Shown: positions 10,126 to 18,420, counted from the first letter of the stretch. The stretch: DNA of 24,464 bases from Saccoglossus kowalevskii (GCF_000003605.2 NW_003152255.1:341682-366145), one strand, 5' to 3'. The notes: generated by a model from the sequence alone, not told the origin. Numbers and translations: made by a program.

Positions 10126-11214
10126 TCAACACTGGACAATTCTGTTCTGAATTTAGATATTACAGAAAAAGAAATTTTAGATTCAATAAAAAAATCCAAT
10201 GGTGATGATGTTGTTGCAAATGAAATACTAAAAATAAGAAGCAAATCACATATCCAAAGTATGTGCAAATTATTTAATAATATTTTAGTTAGTGGTACAT
10301 GGAAGTCGACTTCCTTAGTTCCTTTACATAAATCTGGTGATAAGTCTGATCCAGGAAATAACAGAGTAATTGCAATATCCAGCTGTTTATCCAAATTGCT
10401 CACCAGTATTCTGAATCAAAGATTACTTTTATATTTGGAATCAAATAATTTGCTAAGTCAGACACAGTTTGGTTTTATAAAACAGCGTAGAACCACAGAT
10501 GCCACTTTTCTCTTAAAGACAGCAGTGGATAAAACCTTGTACAGCAAACAAAAACTGAAAAATAAACCAAGAAAATTATATGCTTGTTTAATCGACTTTA
10601 TAAAAAGCTTTCGATAGTGTCTGGAGAAAAAGTTTATTTTTGAAACTACAAAACTTAAATATTGCGGGAAATGTTTACAACATCATAAAATCGATGTACA
10701 ATAATATGAAATACAAAGTAATGTTACCAACAGGTGATTGTTTTATATCTAACTGTGGAGTAAAACAAGGTTGCAACCTTTCATCAACTCTTTTCAATAT
10801 ATTCATTAATGATCTTTCTACTGTATTTGGTGAACAAAAAGATAATCCTGTTTTAATTAATGATACACCACTGAATGACATTTTCTATGCAGATGACCTG
10901 GTCACTTGATCATCAGAAAGTGCAAAAGGTCTACAAAACTGTTTAAATAAATGATCAAGTTATTGCTCACAATGGAGATTAACTATAAAAGAAAGAAAAC
11001 CCAAATTATGCTATTCAATAAAAGTAACTATTTAAAAAACAACCACTTTATATTGAATAATGAAACTATAACAACAGTAAAAGAGTTCTGTTACCTTGGT
11101 GTAATCTTCACACCGAACAGAAAATTTAAACTAAATCAACAAATGCTAAAAAACAAAGCATTGAAAGTACTGTTCACTATCAGACACACAGTTTTGCGTC
11201 ACAGTCAGTATTGA
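10126..11214 (+). pseudogene. ORF2 reverse transcriptase domain
   Basis: Read in pieces: a leader with ITEKEILDSIKKSNGDDVV; then WKSTSLVPLHKSGDKSDPGN; LLSQTQFGFIKQRRTTDATF; LYACLIDFIKSF (the DFxKAFD box, interrupted by a frameshift at about 10610); GVKQGCNLSSTLFNIFINDL; and FYADDLVT with the catalytic YADD at 10886-10897. Thumb-like sequence KEFCYLGVIFTPNRKFK follows in the next frame after a stop at 10907-10909. Motif order and spacing match the LINE RT. Confidence 0.9.
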
Positions 11215-11300
11215 TTGAATCAATGAAAATAAATACTTCTTGGAGAAAAAAATGTTAAAAAACACTATAGAAGTAGAATTAGATCGCCGAAAACATCCAA

Positions 11301-11438
11301 CTTGAGGATAGAAAGTGTAAGAAATGTGAAAATGATGTGATAGAGGATGAGATGCATTTCATTTTGGAATGTGCATGTTTTAAAATTGAAAAAAAATCAT
11401 TATTTCTAGAGTGTTACATCATTAATAAAAAATCGTAG
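11301..11438 (+). pseudogene. ORF2 C-terminal Cys/His motif
   Basis: The frame from 11301 reads LEDRKCKKCENDVIEDEMHF followed by ILECACF. This gives C-x2-C (Cys codons at 11316 and 11325), then His at 11355 and Cys at 11370 in an H-x4-C arrangement. Such a putative zinc-binding C-x2-C...E-x-E-x-H-F-x-x-E-C segment is common at the C-terminus of animal LINE RT proteins. It ends at a TAG at 11436. Confidence 0.65.
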
Positions 11439-11680
11439 GCAAGCAAAATGGAGATGTTTTTTTGAAAAATACATTATTCAATGGAAATACTTAATTATGT
11501 AAATACGCATCCACGAGAGACCAATGTCTTTTCTATGCAATGTCAGTTTTAGTATTTTGTACTTTATTTTTTCTATGTTGTCCTTAATTTAATTAGTTTT
11601 ATCATTTTAGTCTTTTGTTATTTTTTACAATACTAAACCCCCCGATAGTTTTGGTTGTGTAATACAGTTATTATTATTAA
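11439..11680 (+). other. LINE 3' untranslated region with (TTA)n tail
   Basis: AT-rich, ending in (TTA)4 at 11668-11680. Short-unit tails instead of poly(A) are known from CR1/L2-type LINEs. I take 11680 as the element's 3' edge because sequence character changes after it. Confidence 0.65.
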
Positions 11681-11975
11681 ATTCACATTACAATCTGATG
11701 TTTCCGAATAATCAGAGATTTATGCTGGAGAACACATTATACAAGGACTTGGAACTGCCCAGTACACATAGTAGTATTGAAAATATTGACCCTATGGTAT
11801 ACATGAAAATAAAAAAATTAAAAACCTGTAGCCCTCTTGGGCAAGTTGACAATTCCTAATATTGCTAAACCGCCATTGTGAGTTTTAAACCTCACTTATT
11901 AGGATTTCTGCATGAAGTTGCATATCATTATTGTATATTATATAGTAAATTCTTTAAATAATATTCTCAACTCTG
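11681..11975. other. Spacer between LINE and host gene
   Basis: About 295 bp without coding signal. It could contain the promoter or first non-coding exon of the SnoaL-like gene, but I see no clear TATA box or initiator. Confidence 0.4.
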
Positions 11976-12021
11976 ATGATGAGTATCAGTTATTGCGACA
12001 AAGCCCTCCTCACTGCAAAAG
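11976..12021 (+). CDS. Candidate first coding exon of the SnoaL-like gene (tentative)
   Basis: Two tandem ATGs (11976 and 11979) open a 15-codon frame (MMSISYCDKALLTAK) that runs into AAAAG|GTAATC, a plausible splice donor at 12022. Spliced to an acceptor ending CCAG at 12218, the junction is phase 1 and gives Asp, continuing DEALK in frame. That frame then needs one fewer A in the A6 run (12229-12234) to join the clear SnoaL-like frame. The donor is moderate and the acceptor has a poor pyrimidine tract, so this is only one of two models. Confidence 0.25.
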
Positions 12022-12230
12022 GTAATCAGTACGAAATACACTCATAAGCCACTTATCGCGAAGCTACTAATATAAATAGTAAAATATATATCTTATATTA
12101 TCTGACGTTCGTCAGGTTGTATATTTTGTTTGCATTTCCAGAGTCATAAAACTAATATCACATGGCCAAAGTCCAACTATTGTCACTAGCTGCAATGACG
12201 GCCACAGGTGATATCCAGATGAAGCTCTAA

Positions 12231-13234
12231 AAAAGGCTTGACCAGCATGCTGGTGCTTTGAAAGTAGGCGACATGAAAACCAGAATGGACGTGTGTACCC
12301 CTGATGCTCTTATTATGCCACCTGGGTGTACAATAGTGAAAGGAAGACAAGGTAAATTTAAAACATGGTCTTATTTGCATGAACAACTACCCGATTCTTT
12401 TGTTACGTGAATATTATCAATATACTACTTTGTCCACTGTAAGTAACTTATATATATAGACCAGTTTTTTTTTTGCACATGTCATATATAGTTATAATAT
12501 ATGTACGTGCAACATAACTCAAACAGCCATTTCGACCTGTTTTAACTGATTACCTGTACATGTCAGTCCTTCTATCCCCGGTCTGGAAACACTTGGCAGC
12601 CTATTGCCCCAGGGGTGGTTGCAGGTAAATTAACCGTTCACACATTGGACAATTATCCTCGAAGCTGAGCGTACACTAACTTAAGCACTGCAATTACAAA
12701 CTTCAAACAGAACAGAACATATTACCATGATTTATCAAAATATGAATATCCGGGAAAAAAAACTAACCACATCGCTAAAAGTACTGTACATTTATATGCA
12801 GTTTTCTTACTATAAAAGGGGTCAACCCGCTGACGCGTCGAGTAAGTTCAGTAAATCAAAAACTAAATGGTGCCCGTAAATAAATTCTCATCAGGACAAA
12901 AACAAAGTCTGCAATAGAACTTGCAATAGTAGACTTATTCGAATAGTATTGTTTAACAATCTTCTTATATTATACATCTCTTTCAGCAATTGAAAACCTT
13001 GAAAAACGAAACCAGGCTATGTTTAGCGATGTGTCATTTACTATAAGTGAAGTTGGAGACGTTGGTAGTTGTCTTTACACAATTATAGCAACCAAGATGA
13101 TTCAAAGAGACACTTCTGAAACAGTAAGTTTCACTGAATTCATCATCTGGAAGAAAATTGGTGATGAGTATTATGCTCATCGTGTCATCTGGAATCATGA
13201 TAAACAAAGCAATCCATCGAGCAATGTAGCATGA
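12231..13234 (+). CDS. SnoaL-like / DUF4440 (NTF2-fold) protein, two exons
   Basis: Exon A (12231-12351) reads KRLDQHAGALKVGDMKTRMD, then VCTPDALIMPPGCTIVKGRQ, in frame 0. It ends CAAG|GTAAAT, a good donor. Exon B starts at 12987 after TCTCTTTCAG and runs to the TGA at 13232-13234. The 635-bp phase-1 intron makes an Ala codon at the join, giving GRQAIENLEKRNQAMFSDV, then FTISEVGDVGS, FIIWKKIGDEYYAHRVIWNH and a short tail. This follows the SnoaL-like/DUF4440 pattern: a leading helix, Y-x-x-DA-x-x-x-PPG, G-R-x-x-I, E-V-x-x-x-G, then a V/I-W-K-K...W/Y-x-x-H-R-x-x-W-N end. Such NTF2-fold proteins are small, about 130-145 residues; many animal members are uncharacterised, and the fold is used by diverse enzymes and binders. 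Exons A and B give 123 residues, so a few N-terminal residues are missing. The 5' end is unresolved because frame 0 has a TAA at 12228-12230. The exon pair and intact C-terminus favour a real gene or a young pseudogene. Confidence 0.75.
12352..12986 (+). other. Phase-1 intron of the SnoaL-like gene
   Basis: Begins GTAAAT and ends TATACATCTCTTTCAG, a pyrimidine-rich acceptor. It interrupts a Gly/Ala codon between GRQ and IEN of the domain. An alternative reading through the donor, giving KFKTWSYLHEQLPDSFVT and a stop, is open for only 20 more codons and loses the family pattern, which supports splicing. Nothing else was recognised inside. Confidence 0.75.
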
Positions 13235-13345
13235 CATCTTTATTCGATATGTTTGACTAGTTATAATATCTGTCATTGAAGTTGAAAAATTCCATGTGTA
13301 ATGTAATAATGAGTGTTACTAATGTACTGAAATTACACTTGCTGT

Positions 13346-13351
13346 AATAAA
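13346..13351 (+). promoter_or_regulatory. Poly(A) signal AATAAA
   Basis: A canonical AATAAA lies 112 bp after the stop of the SnoaL-like gene on the same strand, followed by a GT-rich stretch (TGTTTGTGG). This fits the end of its 3' untranslated region. Confidence 0.6.
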
Positions 13352-13459
13352 ATGTTTGTGGATAACACTAACAATGTACCATTATTGGTGTTGCACTGTT
13401 TGCGTTACAAATAGATCAAATACAAAAATTGAACCAATTACAGTGTAGGAAAACAGTTA

Positions 13460-13612
13460 CCAGTACAATGGGAAACAGCAACAACATTTAGTACGTAGAA
13501 ACAACAAAAATCAAATAAACATACAATTTATACACACTTAATCTAGGTTAAATGGCCTTCGGTAAATGGCGGAAAATCTTAACCTGGATTGTAATTGGCC
13601 CATTAATATCAC
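13460..13612 (+). repeat. Interspersed direct repeat, copy 1 (paired with 23884-24037)
   Basis: CCAGTACAATGGGAAACAGC, then TACGTAGAAACAAC, TATACACAC and GGTAAATGGCGG...AATTGG, match 23884-24037 block by block at roughly 70-80 percent by eye. Inside this copy, AATCTAGGTTAA (13540-13551) pairs with TTAACCTGGATT (13579-13590), one mismatch, to form a hairpin. There is no coding capacity. It is probably a diverged non-autonomous repeat family; the class is unknown. Confidence 0.75.
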
Positions 13613-13912
13613 TTCCTAATTGGGCAGTTCGATGGCTACTACTACTATACTACTAGGTACGTACATACATCGGTGAATGTTATTGTTAAGTTATGTTTGA
13701 AACAAATAAACATACAGTTCGATATCTAGACCAATGTACGTCACAGAGAAAACACGGGGAGGACAGATACTATTACTGTACATTATTGACTAGATACCCT
13801 GCACGAATATATGACTAAAAGGATGTCACTATAGATTACTGATGCTATCAGTCTACGATATTTCTAACGTCACAGAAGGGTGTTATCGCCAGACAGTGCT
13901 ACTTATTGAAAA

Positions 13913-13942
13913 AATTATTAAAATAAAATAAAATAAAATAAA
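13913..13942 (+). repeat. (AAAAT)n microsatellite
   Basis: A short run of AAAAT/AAATA pentamers, with imperfect edges. Confidence 0.85.
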
Positions 13943-15429
13943 GTATATTTATCATCTACCATTTATAAAATGATGAGACAGATCAATCTATATGTTGCAT
14001 GACATATCGTATAAACTCAACCAGATTCATGTTTCAAAAACACCAGCACTAATATTCATTTCATGTTTGAATGTGTCATCTCAACATTGTTTTTTTTTTA
14101 ATTACAATAACTTGTATTCCATCACCTCACGTTAATACAATATTTTTAGGGGTAAACAATGTGACACAGCTCACAAATATAAACTATATCATTCTATTTT
14201 ATAAAATAATTCATTCTTTTAATTGGTCTCTTTATGTTTGACACATTTCACAGATTCAAAAATCTTCAAAAATCCGAACCACTCCAGCAAGTGATCTAAA
14301 ATCAGGGTTACATCATCCATAGAATTTATATGACAATGCCAATGTAATGTAAATTGTTCTCATATGTTTTTTTAAACAATAAACTGGTTTCATGTGTATC
14401 CGTCGTATCATTTCGCACATCATGTTTGCCATCAATGCATTTGACATGGTCACGTATTATTCCACCGATAAACGTAATTATTTAAAATAAAGCCGTATGA
14501 GGGCGTGGGGACTAAGTGTGCGTTTTGGGGTGTGGTACAAAGCACATATGGCCATGTAGCAAGAAGACATACTATACAAAATATTACCTGGTCGTGGATG
14601 TGGTAGATTGTGCGCAAATGACCACAGGAAACAAATAGGTTGACGTTAACTACAATACACATTCCTGCACGTGAGGGATAACGCGCCACTATGCTTTATT
14701 GTTGTTGAGATCACATAAACTTAATGACATGAAACTATTCTTATAGCCCCAATTGTGTATCTATACTGCGGATGTGACCTTACACTTTGCACTAGAGTGA
14801 CACATTTCGACTCTCATCGCGCTGGAAATACTAGTAGTTAGCTGTGGTTATTGATTACATTGTCAATCACCCTCCATAAGTAAACGTGTGTATCTAGTTC
14901 TGGGACCACAATGTTTATACTAGAGCGGAAGACATTCGGCCACTTTCATTTATAACATTTTGTTCACGTGACCAAGTGTTCAACTACTACCCCCTACTTC
15001 TGCAAAACTCATAAATTTTTGATAATTGTAAATCTTGAACCATTGAATTATAAGAATTAAATCGGAAAAACCAAAATATGGCACTGATCTAATTATTTAG
15101 GGTTTCAAGCCTTCAGTGACTGTGTGTACTGAGTGTTCGACAAGAATTTTGAAGGTAGTCTTAATCTCGCTGTTTTATGAAGATCTAAAACAAAAACAAT
15201 TTTATTGCTGCTTATCAGGATTTGTAGTGTAGTGCATAGACACTATAGACACTATAGAAAGTGTTGGTAAAATATTAGGCAAATATTTCTAATGACATAA
15301 GACAAAGTTATATCACAAAGGAATAACTTAATAATAATATTAATACTATTATTATCATAAGAAATACCAAAACTATTACATTATATACATATCTGTGTAG
15401 TTGTCTAGATTCAGCTGCTAACTCCGCCT
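13943..15429. other. AT-rich stretch without recognisable gene
   Basis: Neither strand shows a family-like coding segment. A 79-codon minus-strand frame (14450-14689) has no recognisable motif. A small tandem duplication of AGACACTAT lies at about 15237-15256. Confidence 0.5.
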
Positions 15430-15472
15430 CCACTGTCGACGTCCCCCTCAAGCGGAGGCAATCAGACTGTAG

Positions 15473-15600
15473 GTGGACAGTTTGCTTACAGGTGGCCGGC
15501 ATCCAGTTCTGGATCTAAGGAAGCTAAATCAGTATGTGCTCCTCGATTGGTTCCGCATAGAGACGCCAAGCTCTGTTTTAAGTGACACTCCTGTCGACTC
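15473..15600 (+). pseudogene. DIRS reverse transcriptase N-terminal fragment
   Basis: GGRHPVLDLRKLNQYV, then FRIETPSSVLSDTP, matches the GG-x-RP-V-x-DLR-x-LN and F-(K/R)-M-E-T-x-x-S-(I/V) blocks at the start of DIRS/Pao-type RT. The expected PGDWM and LKDAY blocks that should follow are missing, so the fragment ends at a deletion breakpoint near 15590-15600. Confidence 0.75.
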
Positions 15601-15930
15601 CAGGAGCATGGGCCATGGACGCATTATCAAAACTGTGGGCCCACATGGACGTGTATGCCTCCCGTTGATTCAATGGGTGCTGGAGAAACTTCGACAGGAG
15701 CACACCTGCATCTTGACGCTGGTGGCGTCCAACGGGCCAACCAAGGCCTTGTTTCCACTACTGTTAGAAATGTCAGTCGAGACACAAGTAGTGCTTGTGG
15801 ACATCCCGGATCTGCTGTCCCGACCAGATTGCCCAGTACCAATGAACCCAGCAGTGTACCACTTACACGCATAGAGGCTCTAAGTAGACTCACACAGACA
15901 GGAAGGTTCATCTTAGCGGGCTGCCAACGT
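15600..15930 (+). pseudogene. DIRS post-RT / RNase H-distal segment
   Basis: Immediately after the breakpoint one frame reads PGAWAMDALSKLWAHMDVYA, the typical DIRS AW-x-x-DA-x-S-x-x-W block. A frame change near 15655 leads into LIQWVLEKLRQEHTCI and LVASNGPTKALFPLLLEM, then DIPDLLSRPDC and NPAVYHLHA, ended by a TAG at 15872-15874 where the family usually has Trp. This region joins the RNase H domain to the recombinase in DIRS elements. Confidence 0.7.
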
Positions 15931-15931
15931 C

Positions 15932-16965
15932 CTGGCCAGGGCGAATAGGGATTCCACCAACGCAACCTACGACTCAAAGTGGCGGGCATACATTGATTGG
16001 TGCAATGGAAGGGAGGTTGATCCATGCCACCCAACTATTGGCCAGGTAGCTGAATTTTTCGTCCATCTGTTTGACGAGTTAGGTTTATCCTATATATGCT
16101 ATAGGTCAGCCTTGTCACCCACCATTGAGAACACTTTGGGGACAAGACTAGCCGATTGTCCTTTTATTAGGAGACTGCTTTTCATAATCGAAGGCCTAGA
16201 TCCCAATCTAGGGAACCTTTTAATTGGGACTTGTCGGTTGTGTTGTCAGCTCTAAGCGGACCTCCCTTTGAACTGCTGGAATCAGCACCACTGAAATAGT
16301 TGATGTGGAAAACAGTCTTCATACTAGCTCTCGCCTCTGGTAGGTGTCGTTCTGAGTTAGGGGCCTTGTCCTTTAGGGCGGTTGTGCCGCCTTTATGGAC
16401 AATCAAGCTGTGCTAAAGATACGAATCGGGTTTCTAGCCGAGATCCAAATCCCAGGGCACGATCCACAGCCGATCGTCATCCCCGGCCCCATTTGGCCAA
16501 TATTGACGTTCCAGAAGCCAGGAGGAGTTGCTTCTATGCCCGGTTCAAGCTTTGAGTTGGTATGAGAGACGTACTAGAGAGTCGAGGCAGGGCAACAAGT
16601 GCATGTTTACGTGTTATGGCCAGGGTAAGCAGGTATTTTTTAGGGTGGGTCCCATCGTCGCGTGTTATACTTTGATTGTTGACCCAGCCCGGAAAACCAC
16701 AGGGATTCCTGCGCATAGGCGATATAGCAGTCTTGGCTCCAGAATTGTGCAAAGAAGTTTCTCCCACCAGCGCTCCTTGGACACTCCCAGGTCTCGCTTT
16801 CGGCCTATGCCCTCATGCAGAACTGTTTCGGCCTCTTCTTTTAGGAATGCTAGTTTTCCCCAGAATTGGGGGTGGGTCTATCGTCCTCGGGCAATGCCGA
16901 CCTCATCACCCTATCAGCAGTATGCTTTTACTATAGAAACGACACTGCCAAAGTAAGACACAGTT
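15932..16965 (+). pseudogene. DIRS tyrosine recombinase remnant
   Basis: The N-terminal SAM-like half reads STNATYDSKWRAYIDWC, IGQVAEFFVHLFDELGLS, YRSALSPTIENTLGTRL and CPFIRRLL. The catalytic half begins (after a frame change near 16215) with WDLSVVLSALSGPPFELLES and FILALASGRCRSELGALSF, where the box-I Arg of the recombinase is seen. A further block, CPVQALSWYERRTRESRQGN, follows at 16528. The H-x-x-R and catalytic Tyr boxes near 16760-16945 are only traces (YALMQN, CFYYRNDTAKV). Length is about the usual 340-350 residues of these recombinases. The copy is disabled by frameshifts and stops. Confidence 0.75.
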
Positions 16966-17189
16966 TTCACTGGTCTTAGCTAGATGGTAGTCATAAGTGA
17001 AATTTATCCCGGGATAGGACACATTTCGAGTATTTACTGTTTTTATCGGAAACCGCCATCTCTCGGCGTCTGACTCTGCCTATAGTTCAAAATAGTCATT
17101 TTGACTGACTGTCTATGTCAGGTAATTTAACATAGTGAATTTAAGGCATAGGGTTTTTAACACGCCTATTCACCTAGTTCATACCCACC

Positions 17190-17360
17190 ATAGACTTCCA
17201 ATCCCCCACTTTCCGTAGCGATTGGCTCGTATACGGAGAAAACAGGAGGAAAGTGAACATAAGGCCTTGATCACGTGTTACGTGACGTGCAAGAAAATCT
17301 ATGAGGTCATGGAGCTTCCGCTGACCTAGATTTCTCTCTCCGTCATTGGCTGAATTGCAG
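17190..17360. promoter_or_regulatory. Motif-dense regulatory-like module (candidate)
   Basis: Within 170 bp: two inverted CCAAT boxes (ATTGG at 17221-17225 and 17345-17349), a palindromic E-box CACGTG (17272-17277), a CRE-like TGACGT (17283-17288), and AGGTCA (17304-17309) mirrored by TGACCT (17322-17327). The last pair sits in a larger stem: AAATCT-x3-AGGTCA against TGACCTAGATTT at 17322-17333. It lies just downstream of the DIRS coding relic and may be that element's terminal promoter region or a host regulatory element. No transcription start is visible; this is inference. Confidence 0.35.
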
Positions 17361-17654
17361 ATTAATGCCTACAGTTCAACATACCCACCATTGACTGACC
17401 GGAGTGAACCCTCTGCCTAAATCTGGTGAAACTACCCCAATCATTCTCTTGTAGGAATGTACAATTATATACGTATTATACACGATTTGCACCTAGTGTT
17501 AAGACAGTGTGAAGCAAATTATTTAACCCATGGTGGTATATTGTTAAATCTAACAATTCAGTTCACAACACCCACCTATGTTAAAATGGATTTATCATTG
17601 ACTTGACATTACTTCACATATATGTGTAGCTATCTTAATATACATGTTCAGTGG
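17361..17654. other. Spacer, no recognisable feature
   Basis: The motif ATACCCACCATTGACTG near 17389 resembles ATACCCACCATAGACTT near 17183, so the DIRS-flanking module may be partly duplicated across this spacer. No gene was seen. Confidence 0.35.
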
Positions 17655-17854
17655 CCTTGTCTCCAATAGACGTAGGTGGTGTTAATCTTGGACAAGACCT
17701 CCATACCCTCATGAGTGTGTATGAGGTGGAAGCATTACTTCATCAAATGATGAAGCAGGTTGAAGACTGGACCTTCAACCTCATTATACTCACTTCTCAC
17801 CATGGTGAGAATGTAGTTTTTTGTGCTGTGAAATAAATAAATAAATAAATAAAT
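17655..17854. repeat. Chain of adjacent hairpins with (AAAT)n tail
   Basis: Consecutive inverted repeats: GTCT/AGAC (17659-17671); CTTG/CAAG (17687-17696); CCTCAT/ATGAGG (17707-17726); CTTCATC/GATGAAG with a 4-nt loop (17738-17755); AGGTTGAAG/CTTCAACCT (17757-17781); and the perfect 18-bp palindrome TTCTCACCATGGTGAGAA (17794-17811). A 24-nt (AAAT)6 run ends it at 17831-17854. The plus strand is also open for 61 codons from a GTG at 17651, with no recognisable protein. The tail suggests a retroposed structured RNA (SINE-like), but I see no convincing tRNA-type A and B boxes. Confidence 0.7.
17831..17854 (+). repeat. (AAAT)6 microsatellite
   Basis: Six perfect AAAT units directly after the hairpin chain. 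Such A-rich simple repeats often mark the 3' ends of retroposons. Confidence 0.9.
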
Positions 17855-18254
17855 GAAGTTATCCAATATGATGTTAAATGTACTCATTTTGACTTGCACA
17901 TAAATAACTTCAAACATATGTAACTTAATGAAACATCAGACTCGTGATAACAATGCCAATTCCGAACACCTCAGAAATGAGGGCGCCCTTTTAATGTATG
18001 AAGCATTGAGTACAAGTCAAGCATATTAAACCCACTGTAATAGAATATTTTTTTTCAGACTAATATTTCAGGAAAAAATATCATCCTAGAGTTTCTTATG
18101 TCTATATTGAGACAATGAAAAACATACATGTTTTTGGATTGGGCTAAAATTGATTCATGAATAATTGGTCTATCACTTTTTAAATGTTGACGCATAAAAT
18201 TCCTGTTACAGATGTAATTAGAGAAATTAATTTTGAATGCGTCTCAGATCTGTA
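17855..18254. other. AT-rich spacer
   Basis: No gene or repeat was recognised between the hairpin chain and the hAT-type MITE. Confidence 0.5.
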
Positions 18255-18262
18255 AAGCTGGC

Positions 18263-18412
18263 CATTGGCGGATCTAGAGGGGGCCAGAGGGCCATGTCCT
18301 CCCCAAACGCATGAACATGCATCTGGATTACGCATAGCTTCTCTGCGATTTACGCTCCGTAAATTTTAAGCGAAGCTTGGACCCCCAATACATTTTGCTG
18401 GATTCGCCCCTG
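18263..18412. mobile_element. hAT-type MITE, 150 bp, with 8-bp target duplication
   Basis: AAGCTGGC lies directly before (18255-18262) and directly after (18413-18420) the element, a perfect 8-bp target duplication, which is the hallmark of hAT transposons. The ends are imperfect inverted repeats: the left is CATTGGCGGATCTAG and the right, reverse-complemented, is CAGGGGCGAATCCAG (11 of 15 identical). The CA start and the GGCG-ATC-AG pattern fit hAT ends. The interior is short and GC-rich at its left edge, with no coding capacity. It needs a transposase supplied in trans. Confidence 0.85.
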
Positions 18413-18420
18413 AAGCTGGC

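Larger units (their letters stand above)
9187..11438 (+). pseudogene. LINE ORF2 remnant: APE endonuclease and reverse transcriptase
   Basis: The product would nick target DNA and copy the element RNA there (target-primed reverse transcription). An ATG at 9187 precedes the SWNIHGL start of the endonuclease; I take 9187 as the likely start. Endonuclease motifs run to about 9930, reverse transcriptase motifs run from about 10126 to 11200, and a Cys/His motif ends near 11382, with a stop at 11436-11438. Frame changes occur at about 9409, 9720, 10010-10126, 10610, 10910 and 11210, and there is a stop right after YADD-LVT at 10907-10909. The protein is therefore dead in this copy, although the domains are easily read in pieces. 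Confidence 0.85.
7235..11680 (+). mobile_element. Non-LTR retrotransposon (LINE), CR1/L2-like, broken
   Basis: A two-ORF LINE remnant of about 4.4 kb. ORF1 remnants encode a hybrid-binding domain, coiled coil and SGNH esterase; ORF2 remnants encode an APE-type endonuclease and reverse transcriptase. The 3' end is a (TTA)n microsatellite rather than poly(A). An ORF1 esterase and a short simple-repeat 3' tail are features known from CR1/L2-group elements; assignment to that group is inference and could be settled by an RT tree. Both ORFs carry several frameshifts and stops, so this copy cannot move on its own. I found no target-site duplication, so the true 5' end is unknown. It lies just upstream of a host gene in the same orientation. 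Confidence 0.85.
15430..16990 (+). mobile_element. DIRS-type retrotransposon relic (tyrosine recombinase), internally deleted
   Basis: The segment is visibly GC-richer than its surroundings and contains, in order, the start of a DIRS reverse transcriptase, a jump, the RT/RNase H C-terminal segment, and a tyrosine recombinase. DIRS elements integrate with a tyrosine recombinase instead of an integrase or endonuclease. The RT core with its catalytic Asp residues and most of RNase H are absent, so about 1 kb has been lost relative to an intact element. Frameshifts (about 15600, 15655, 16215, 16430 and 16700) and stops (such as TAG at 15872-15874) make it inactive. The outer boundaries are approximate; I could not verify terminal or internal complementary repeats. 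Confidence 0.8.

Noticed and set aside
12186-12386. 66-codon minus-strand open frame
   Set aside because: It is the antisense shadow of the SnoaL-like exon on the plus strand.
15627-16034. 135-codon minus-strand open frame and a plus-strand frame from 15655
   Set aside because: Both are shadows of the DIRS segment, whose recognisable blocks are in other frames.
17655-17700. tRNA-like A and B boxes at the head of the hairpin chain
   Set aside because: GGTGTTAATCTT only weakly resembles a B box, and no acceptable A box lies at the right distance.
17651-17836. 61-codon open frame as a small protein gene
   Set aside because: Begins only at a GTG, no similarity I can recognise, and its sequence is largely accounted for by the hairpin chain.
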